NCBI GenBank assembly: GCA_964059195.1
Contig: CAXKWD010000006.1
Location: 68,775,073 to 68,839,072 of the forward strand
Length of the DNA stretch: 64,000 nucleotides
Source of the DNA: Ectobius pallidus
Lineage: Eukaryota > Arthropoda > Insecta > Blattodea > Ectobiidae
Reading direction: 5' to 3'
Below, one piece after another: positions 56,589 through 64,000 of this stretch (position 1 is its first letter; every line of letters begins with the position of its first letter). The notes under the pieces were generated by a model, which had not been told where the DNA came from, did not search any database, and saw nothing but the letters and a program-made list of their open reading frames with translations. A program made the translations under genes and the position numbers.

Positions 56589-56970
56589 GACCTGACAAAA
56601 ATACTAGTAATCCAAAACAATTATGGTTCCACGTATCTGAAAGGTGTAGGCAAAACAAAAGAAGCTGAGAATAAAGGTATTATGTAATTTTTTTATTGAT
56701 CGAGCTCTACCGTACATGATTTTAAACATGACTGTTCAGTTTCGAATGCATCTACATACAGTCTGTTTTGGAACTCTACTATAATTATTATTCTAAGCTC
56801 ATGCTCTTCTTGGTTCATAGGTTGATTTGTTTTGTATTCAAAAATGATACTTGTTAAATTATTATAATAGAATTATTTTTGTAAAAAGAATTGCGATAAC
56901 TACCTGCAGTAAATTGTTTCTTATTGTCGTTTTCAGACATTGGTTCCTTCTGGCTTATATGCAACTCATG
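56589..56970. other. AT-rich non-coding stretch
   Basis: Nothing recognised. Confidence 0.4.
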
Positions 56971-56978
56971 TCTTAGAC

Positions 56979-57453
56979 CAGGGGTAAAAATTGGCGGCCC
57001 GAGGGACTCATGTGGCCAGCGACAATCCCAATTAATAAAATTTTAAATATTTAGAGTTTTATTTATAGCATTAAATTATGGATAGTTTTGACCGTGAACA
57101 TCCTGATGCTTCTATATTCCAATCTACATTCTTTGGTGATTTTCAATTGGAAACTTTTACCATGTGAAAAAATATACTGAATGGAATGAGGTTAGCAGAA
57201 AAAATTATTGCTTCCATATGTGGAAGAACGTACTTGTGTGAATACACATTTTCCAAAGTGCTCTCATTAACGTGCACTGCTTTTTATCAAATAATAGTTT
57301 GACTGCATCCAAAAACAGTTATTTCATTAATGTTTACAGAATTTTATTTAAAAATAATTTTAAATTTTGTTAATAATTTTACTATATTCAATAAAAAATG
57401 GGCTGCCCGTGACGTCAAAACGCATCATATATTGGCGAAGTTGGCGACCCTTG
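56979..57453 (+). mobile_element. hAT element with transposase remnant, 475 bp
   Basis: Ends CAGGGGTAAAAATTGGCG and, reversed, CAAGGGTCGCCAACTTCG form a diverged hAT TIR. Flanking octamers TCTTAGAC and TCATGGAC match at six of eight bases. Inside, about 57196-57290, the plus strand reads LAEKIIASICGRTYLCEYTF and then SKVLSLTCTAF. This corresponds to the 'fGstYLCEqtFSkm..iKs' block near the C-terminus of hAT transposases (ZBED/GTF2IRD2-like group). Upstream, DSFDREHPDASIFQSTFFGD could be older transposase sequence. It is an internally deleted, decayed element. Confidence 0.72.
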
Positions 57454-57461
57454 TCATGGAC

Positions 57462-58739
57462 CATTTCTTGCATTTCGTCCTAATGGTATTCGGAAGATCT
57501 ACAACAGGGAAAACAAACGTTTGAGGACATTGCTTTTTTAAAAATTTTCTGTCGTTCTGGGTTACATTTTGACGGTTGTTAGTAGTTTTTAATCACTCTG
57601 TATATTTTTACCATATATACCCATGATTTTAGCAATCGCATCATACATAATAATTATACTTTTCAACAATAAATATACTGATCGATTTTACTCGATTTAT
57701 ACAACTAATTGAATTGCTATATATACACGAGCATATTGCATTTATTATCATTAATCTCCCATTATGCCTATCTTCTGTATTGGATACTGGAAATGGAATG
57801 TTCTATATTATAAATGTTACTCTTAGAAGCTGTAATCATGTCATAACGTAGTGTAAATCAAAACTGATGTTAATTTATTCTGCGGAATATGCAATTATGG
57901 GATACATTTAAATATTTTTGTTTAGGCTATTTAAAAAGGGAAATTAACTTTTAAACATGTCTAGTTGTTTTAGTTACTTGATGAATTCCCTATAACGGTG
58001 GATAAACTCCTCTATTACTATTTACTACCATTTTTTTTGTTAAAGTAAAGGCTAATCCCTAATCTGAAAATAAGAATGCTGTTATTATTTATTTTGTGTC
58101 ATTTCTGTCAAGTAGTTTCACCAACTAAAATTATTTTAAAGAGATCATTTGATATCTTTTTACTTTTTCTAATAGTAGCGTTAAGTTTAAAAATTAGAAT
58201 ACTCTGCATGTCAACATATAATCTTGTGAAGCATTCTTAATAAATAAGATGTAAAATTTCATGTGATTTCTAAAACGATTTCAATGATTTGATAGCATTC
58301 TACTTGATAACTGTTATTTCTGTAGAATCTTCATCTTATACAATTCAATGGTTCTGCAGACACTTCCTTCGCAACACATAACTTGAGGCAGAACGAGAAA
58401 CTTTATTGTATGAAGTCTGACATTAGGAACATAGTCGCTTCCTTACGTCGGCGTCCATATCAAGGAAGAGATGTCGCGTATAAGTGACCAAACTTCTCTA
58501 AGACTCCTCTCTATGTTCTACTTCTTATTCATCAGAACAGTCTACCAGATATAGCAATCTAACAAAGATAGAACAATGTTAGTTTATGTCGAAAATTTTA
58601 GCAAAGAGCATTCATGCGTGGATTGGAGATAAGCAATGTCAGTTCCTATAAAGTAGCCCAGCTACCTATGCATGCTTTATGACACAGAATGCTAATAGAA
58701 ACCACAACGCCTTCCATTTGTGTACGTAGGCTTAACTAT
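57462..58739. other. AT-rich non-coding stretch
   Basis: No gene or element recognised. Confidence 0.4.
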
Positions 58740-59262
58740 TAAACGTTTTGCATCTACCATACTATAATATGCTTATTATATATGACTTAACAGTATCATC
58801 ATGATATCCATTAATATACAGGAAATTTCATTGTAACACTCTTGTGGTATCGATTAATATCGAACACGGAACAGTCTTCAAGACTTCAAAGTAAAAATTC
58901 AAACTGCATAATAAACGAGCAGTATTTAAAATAAAATCAATTCTTTTCGTGTTAATTTTAATATTACACTAAGTCGAGTTAATTTCATGTGTTCTGAAGT
59001 GCTCGCTTCGAGGTTAAAACCCCAAGAGAAGTTTTGAGTTCCCTGCACGCCGTTACCTGCCATCTATCACGAGAGCTTATTAACAGCTGATTGGTGAGGT
59101 CAGCTAATCGTTTGTTTGATGAATCTAAAATTTAAAACTTAAGTATTTAAATATGGTCGAGGAGAACCAGTCGTGTGCAACTTGGCCTGTAGTGGTAATT
59201 ATGACACTCGTATGAAAATTATGAAATTCGCTGCGCTCGTTTTATAAACAACTTTTTAGTAC
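58740..59262 (+). repeat. Dispersed repeat family R, copy D (interrupted)
   Basis: Contains ATTATATATGACTTAACAGT, GTATCGATTAATATCGAACA, GTGTTAATTTTAATATTACA, CGTTTGTTTGATGAATCTA and GACACTCGTATGAAAATTAT. It stops after ATAAACAAC, and its missing 3' end is found at 60133-60185 beyond an insertion. Confidence 0.85.
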
Positions 59263-60132
59263 ACGCTCTCTAAAACAGCTGCTTATCGGACTGGTAACAC
59301 GCCGAAAAGCTGCACTTTAATGGACAAGTCCGCTAAAATTGCATAAAAGTGCATTCAAACTGCATTCAAAATGCAATTTTAGCGGCCTTGTCCTTTAAAG
59401 TCGTCATGGCAATCTATAAACAAAACCCAGACGGCATTGACCAGTCACACCAACTTTAACATGGATTTACGCATATAATTGGTCATAAAACAACAAATTT
59501 AAGCCAACACGTTTCTTTATGATAATCAGAAACTTTACCAGGATTTTTTGCAAAACACGGTAGCCCACTTCATCACATGACTACAAATATAAACCAACAA
59601 CTTTCCACATTTTGGTTCACTTGAAAAACATTCCTTACCATGGACGAACAGCATTTAAATGCCGTAATATATCCCTTCTCATAGCCTATTTCTGCCGTGA
59701 AATTGCTGGTAGCAGCTCCAATTCAATGTTTCTGGCTTGGATTGAAATTTCCTCGGTATTATCATTTATATTTTCACAAGCTTTTCATAAATACTAGTTG
59801 GTATGCAATATCGTTTACAAACAAGGGACTCATATATTATGCATCTATACTACCACATTTCTTATTGCTACGTACGGCCATTGTTTTATGATCTAGATGG
59901 CCATGACAATATAACTTAAAGTATGACTGACTGCCTTTCATTATAATTAATTATACGGTATTTTTTTTATTTCATATAATTTATAGAACTTTTACTAAAA
60001 AATATTGTATGCACCACGTACGCAAAAACTTTAGCGGACTCATCCAGTATTTCAGCCTCGGCTTTCGCCTCGGCCGCTATACTAGATTCGTCCGCTAAAG
60101 CGTTATTTTGCGTACTTGATACATAAATAGCT
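59263..60132. mobile_element. 870-bp insertion splitting repeat R copy D
   Basis: Defined by comparison: copy C runs ATAAATCAACTCGTATCTT, whereas copy D has about 870 bp between ATAAACAAC and TCGTATCTT. The insert holds TCCGCTAAA four times, twice in each orientation (about 59332, 59389, 60031, 60091), and a palindromic CCTCGGCTTTCGCCTCGG near 60056. Its right end ATACTTGATACATAAATAGC-like words recur at 31093. No ORF of interest and no clean TIR, so the class is unknown. Confidence 0.6.
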
Positions 60133-60185
60133 ATAATCGTATCTTAATAAATGCCCATATAGGCCTGTTGCATAATGTACTATTT
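60133..60185 (+). repeat. Dispersed repeat family R, 3' end of copy D
   Basis: CGTATCTTAATAAATGCCCA and GTTGCATAATGTACTATT match the 3' ends of copies B and C. Confidence 0.75.
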
Positions 60186-60629
60186 ATTGTTTGATAAGCT
60201 TATTACTGTGAAATAACAGTACCGTACAACCTTTTCACTAATGGCATATATACGTCGCCTAAAAACTGTATAAAAGCAGATGTGTACGTTCAATAGAGAA
60301 ATGATCTGTACAATACAGTAATTATCTATGTTAAAGTGTGAGGATTTGCGTTCAAATGTTATGTTTGTCATCCATGGAAACCAACTATTGTACTGAAATG
60401 TTCCTTAATGGTTTCAATCTAAGAGCCCACAGATGATTTCACGTAGTGACTACCATATATTGCCAATGTATAAATTGAGATTTACAAGAGTTGATGACAG
60501 TTGATGACAGTATATCTACGTTGCCTACCTTGAGTTGATGAATTTAAAACACAAGTTTACCTGATTTCCTTACATTGTAACTGTTATGATCGGTTTAAAA
60601 TGCTTAAGAAAATGCAACTAAACACATCA
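60186..60629. other. AT-rich non-coding stretch
   Basis: Only a short direct repeat, AGTTGATGACAGTTGATGAC, near 60489. Confidence 0.4.
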
Positions 60630-61980
60630 GACTTTTGCCTAATGTAGTCTCCCTATTCTGTGACGTACTATTGTTTTATAGATTCTTCTCTTTATACCCG
60701 AGTGTGTGGTATTGTTCTAAATTAGAGAATGTAATTGTCTTATGGCAACTTTTTCACTTTTGTAGTCTTTGTTTAATTTCCATCTCACTACTTCCTTCGT
60801 ATGATATCATTGTTCCGAGGTACTTATAAGTTTTACAGCACTTGATAATAGATCCGTCTTCCAATATTACGTCACTTCCTACACCTCCAACAACCATGTA
60901 TTCAATTTTAGATAAGTTTATTTTTAAGCCCCAGTTTCCATATTTATTTTGAACTTTTCTAAGCATGTAGAATATGCCACTTTCATCTACGGCAAAAATA
61001 ATTTGATCATCTGCAAAACTAAGTGAATACAATACATCATTTATCTGCACACCCATGGGGCCACATTTACTTCTCCAATTTTTTAGAGCCTGGGACAGGA
61101 AGATTTTAAACAATGTAGGTGCTAGGCAACAATCTTTACGGAGACCTTCGTCCACAATCTGAGAGCATGTTTCCAATTTTGACATAGCTCATATTTCCTG
61201 AATACAAGTTTCTAACAGCATTTATGTATCCTTTTTGGACGCCTTGTCTTTTCATATCCTCCCACATTTTTGACAATGCAACGCTATCGTATGCTTTATG
61301 GAGGTCAATGTATACTAAGTGGGTATCTAGATTGTTTGCTAGACATTTATCAATTAATTGTCTTAATGTAAAGATATTGTCGATGAAGGAACGTCCAACA
61401 CGGAAGTAGCTTTGCTCTTCTAGATCCATGAAATCATTTTCGATTCTCATCTTTAACACTTTATCATACAAACGCCCAATGGTACTGAGGACAGTGATGC
61501 CACGGTAATTGGAGCAATCGTCTTTGCTATCTTTTTAAATACATTGCTAATATATCCTTCTTTAAAATGCTTTGGTAGTTCATCTCCACGTAAGCACCAG
61601 TTAAACATTTTTATAAGATACTCATTGAGCACCTTGGATGCTGATTTTAACAGTTCTATGCTTACTGCACCTGGACCTGGTGCTTTACATCTTTAAAAGT
61701 CTTGAGTGCATATTGTATTTCTTCTGGCGTTATATCGTGCACGTTTTCATCAGTGCTATCTTCACATTCCTCTTTGCCATCTGTTTGAAGGAACTTTTCT
61801 CTGTCTTCCTTCAATAATTTGCTATAGCAATTTTGCCACTTATTTTTTCTTTTTTGTTTCTTTCATGTTTTATTTTCTTATGGGCTGGATATTTGAGTGC
61901 ATTTTAAAGTTTGTTCTAATACTCTTTATTACTTTCCAAGCCTCTCTCGATTTTGTGCTTCCTAATTAAGTGTTTATTCC
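60630..61980 (-). pseudogene. LINE reverse transcriptase pseudogene
   Basis: On the minus strand, from 61860 downward: linker KNKWQNCYSKLLKEDREKFL, then VHDITPEEIQYALKTFK, GPGAVSIELLKSASKVLNEY and LPKHFKEGYISNVFKK (RT motif 0/1). Then YFRVGRSFIDNIFTLRQLID and THLVYIDLHKAYDSV (catalytic motif A). After a frameshift near 61150 come EGLRKDCCLAPTLFKIFLSQ and LSFADDQIIFAVDE (YADD-type box as FADD), ending EYMVVGGVG and YLGTMISYEGSSEMEIKQRL. Weaker homology reaches about 60630 (IRQLHSLI, RRIYKTIV). At least three frame breaks occur. The RT subfamily differs from the intact LINE at 18081 and may be the same family as the C-terminal piece at 39986-40395. Confidence 0.88.
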
Positions 61981-63207
61981 TTGGCATCTTCTTTCCCCAT
62001 AATCATTTTTGTCTTTAATACTTCTTTCTATGAAGATCTACGTATGCGGGTATAATTTTTTTTCTATTCTCTGGGTTCTTTGTTGACGGCCACTTCTGAA
62101 AGGCAATTGAATGTAATACATAATATATTATACTAAGAGGCAAGCATTTTATTTGGGCTGAGGAAGTTATGTGTTTCTTAAAAGATATTTTGAGTATCAT
62201 ATAAATAGGAATTTTAAAGCGCACGATGGAATATAAAAAATTATTTGAAAATCACATAGTTAAAAGAAGACATAAGAATGAAAACTCTGCTCTTAGCCTC
62301 CCCTTCCAAGAGTAATAATTGGCAATAATTGGGGGAAATAACACTAATTTGTATGTTTTAAACAGGAAAATACCATATTCTTTTATATCTATAAAATATT
62401 TACAATACAATATAAACGGGTTTTTATGAATAAAATAAAAAAATAACAACACAGCTTTACAAAAAAAATTTAACTCAAATTTCTTTAACGAAATTTAAAA
62501 TTATCGGCAAGCCTGTTAATTACCCTGTATCCGTTTACTTCCTGAAATGCAATTGCACGTCAGCGAAACCATTTAACATGTAGCGACGCCAATGAAGGAA
62601 TCCTGACAGTGGAAAACGATGTGCAAACGTGAGCACAGTTTAATAACAAAGCCTGGCATGTGTTTATAAATCAGGCCGGGACTGTACTACATCTCCGATA
62701 ATCCAGAGGTAAGCCCGCCTAGACTCTCCAGACACTTTGATTGATGAATCATTTGACGATTGCCTGAATGTATTCACTACTCGGGGGGTGTTTGCAGATT
62801 TACATGACAACAGACAGGCCGGTTTCAAGTGGATCTCGCAAAATAAGGATAGAGATAATCCTATAGAGCCAGTTTAATGCTATACTGGTATAAAATCCTC
62901 AGCACTAAATATCATTGACGTTTAAAATAAAATAATCTTATGTAAAGAAAGGGCCTAGTTTAACAACATACAGCATAGAAATATAATTTCGAAATGTTTG
63001 AAATTAGGTTAATTAAGCATACAAATTTGCAATTAAGTTAGAACAGTGTGTTCCATAAAATCAGTAAAAATTTTTTTCAAATTAACCAGTTAGGCATCCA
63101 ACCTTTGCACGTGTGTTCTAGCTACTAGTTTCTTTCACCATGTTGATTACGATCATTTTATCTTTCTTTTCAAGCTAAATACAGTAATCCATTTATTTAT
63201 GTTTGTC
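61981..63207. other. AT-rich non-coding stretch
   Basis: No gene or element recognised. Confidence 0.4.
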
Positions 63208-63219
63208 AGATCTTGGTTA

Positions 63220-63647
63220 TAATCCTCTCACGCAGCGGGCCCGGGTTCGATTCCTGGTCGGGACAAGTTACCTAGGAGAGGTTTTTTCCGGGGTTTTCCC
63301 TCACCTATGAGACAAATGTCAGGTAACTTTAGGCCCTTGTGGTCCCCGGATATCGTCTGGCCGTCATTATCATCTTCATCCCCATCCTCGCCTTGTTCTG
63401 AGTGAGTGTGTGTGTGAATGGTGTGTATCGTCCTGTGTGTTCGTGTTGTCTCGGAGGTGGCCCCGGCATTGGGCTGATAACTCATCCGGGGAGGCCCTCC
63501 ATGTCCTTGTCTGGTCAAAAAAGTATGTATGTGATCCAAAGGTAATCCCTCTCCCGACAGGTCGCGGCCCTGTAAGGCCCGGGCGGCTTGGGTCGCTTAA
63601 ATCCTAAAAGGGAGAGGTAAAACTCCGAAAAATAAAGAAAGAAAGAA
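63220..63647 (+). mobile_element. SINE family B copy with 12-bp TSD
   Basis: Flanked by exact AGATCTTGGTTA at 63208-63219 and 63648-63659. It begins in the middle of the tRNA-like head (CTCACGCAGCGGGCCCGGGTT with B box GGTTCGATTCC, here split), so it is slightly 5'-truncated. The body has GTTTTTTCCGGGGTTTTCCC, CCATCCTCGCCTTGTTC and CCCGACAGGTCGCGGCCCTG, and it ends in a GAAA-repeat tail (63633-63650). ORFs in it are chance readings. It is very similar to the minus-strand copy at 7449-7641. Confidence 0.95.
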
Positions 63648-63659
63648 AGATCTTGGTTA

Positions 63660-64000
63660 AGACAATGTAGACCTAGTTAATATAGAGGAAAAATCAGCGA
63701 TTCCTCCGAAATTTATACATATTTCCATTGCTGTTATATTTCTATTATTTTTCCTTCTTTCTTTTTTACGTCACAGTTTTCCTATTCACCCCTATAAGAA
63801 GTTTTATTCAGTTATGAGTTGACTCTTTAAGCCGATAAAAAATTAATAATAATAAAAAAGAATGCACTACAAACAATAATAGCTCAGCCGTTTAAAGGTT
63901 TGTATTAATAGGTTTACTTGGATTTAGACCTTTGATTGTAGCCGGTGTGCCGGAATTCTGTTCAGCAGGACATATTTAGAGGTTTCTAAATCCACAGAGA
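63660..64000. other. AT-rich non-coding stretch to window end
   Basis: No feature recognised. Confidence 0.4.

Overview
The window is eukaryotic, almost certainly from the large, AT-rich, repeat-dense genome of an arthropod and probably an insect. The reasons are the non-LTR retrotransposon families (R1-like and others with arthropod-type C-termini), Tc1/mariner/pogo/hAT DNA elements, several tRNA-derived SINE families with target-site duplications (TSDs), and the lack of any compact prokaryotic gene layout. The species cannot be fixed from the sequence alone. I found no complete host protein-coding gene. The best host-gene signals are one 104-bp candidate exon (5752-5855) and one promoter-like CRE/CCAAT/TATA cluster (33640-33900).

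Layout. 0-1.7 kb: an antisense R1-type LINE fragment next to a decayed Tc1 transposase. 1.7-17 kb: AT-rich non-coding DNA with TIR elements (3784-4673, a pogo-like element at 12713-13414), SINE copies, a hAT transposase remnant (11326-11645), a remnant of an unidentified transposon protein (14757-15308) and a dimeric repeat (15650-16360). 17.2-30.1 kb: the dominant object, a 30-bp minisatellite of about 8.5 kb (about 280 units). It is interrupted by a 3.8-kb LINE with an intact ORF2 (17881-21695) and by a 650-bp hAT-type MITE with a perfect 8-bp TSD (21970-22619). The array has higher-order structure and a 2.78-kb near-identical tandem duplication. 30.1-64 kb: AT-rich DNA with five SINE copies or SINE-like pieces that have clear boundaries or TSDs, a foldback mariner (40655-41308), a tRNA-like gene (41560-41632), a long-TIR element carrying a tRNA-like sequence (48582-49447), two further hAT-like elements, an apparently unnamed dispersed repeat family with four copies, and three decayed LINE fragments.

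How the parts relate. There is no pathway or operon. The story is one of mobile-element accumulation. The LINE supplies endonuclease, reverse transcriptase and a C-terminal zinc knuckle for its own target-primed insertion, and its 3' stem-loop and (CTA)n tail fit that mechanism. SINEs depend on LINE machinery and MITEs on transposases encoded elsewhere. The most interesting observations are: the LINE ORF1 tail and ORF2 lie in one frame separated by a single UAG; precise in-phase insertion of the LINE and MITE into the minisatellite; the higher-order duplication of the array and its three open reading frames; the head-to-head foldback mariner; and the new dispersed repeat family. I do not see convincing evidence for an undescribed multi-gene biological system.
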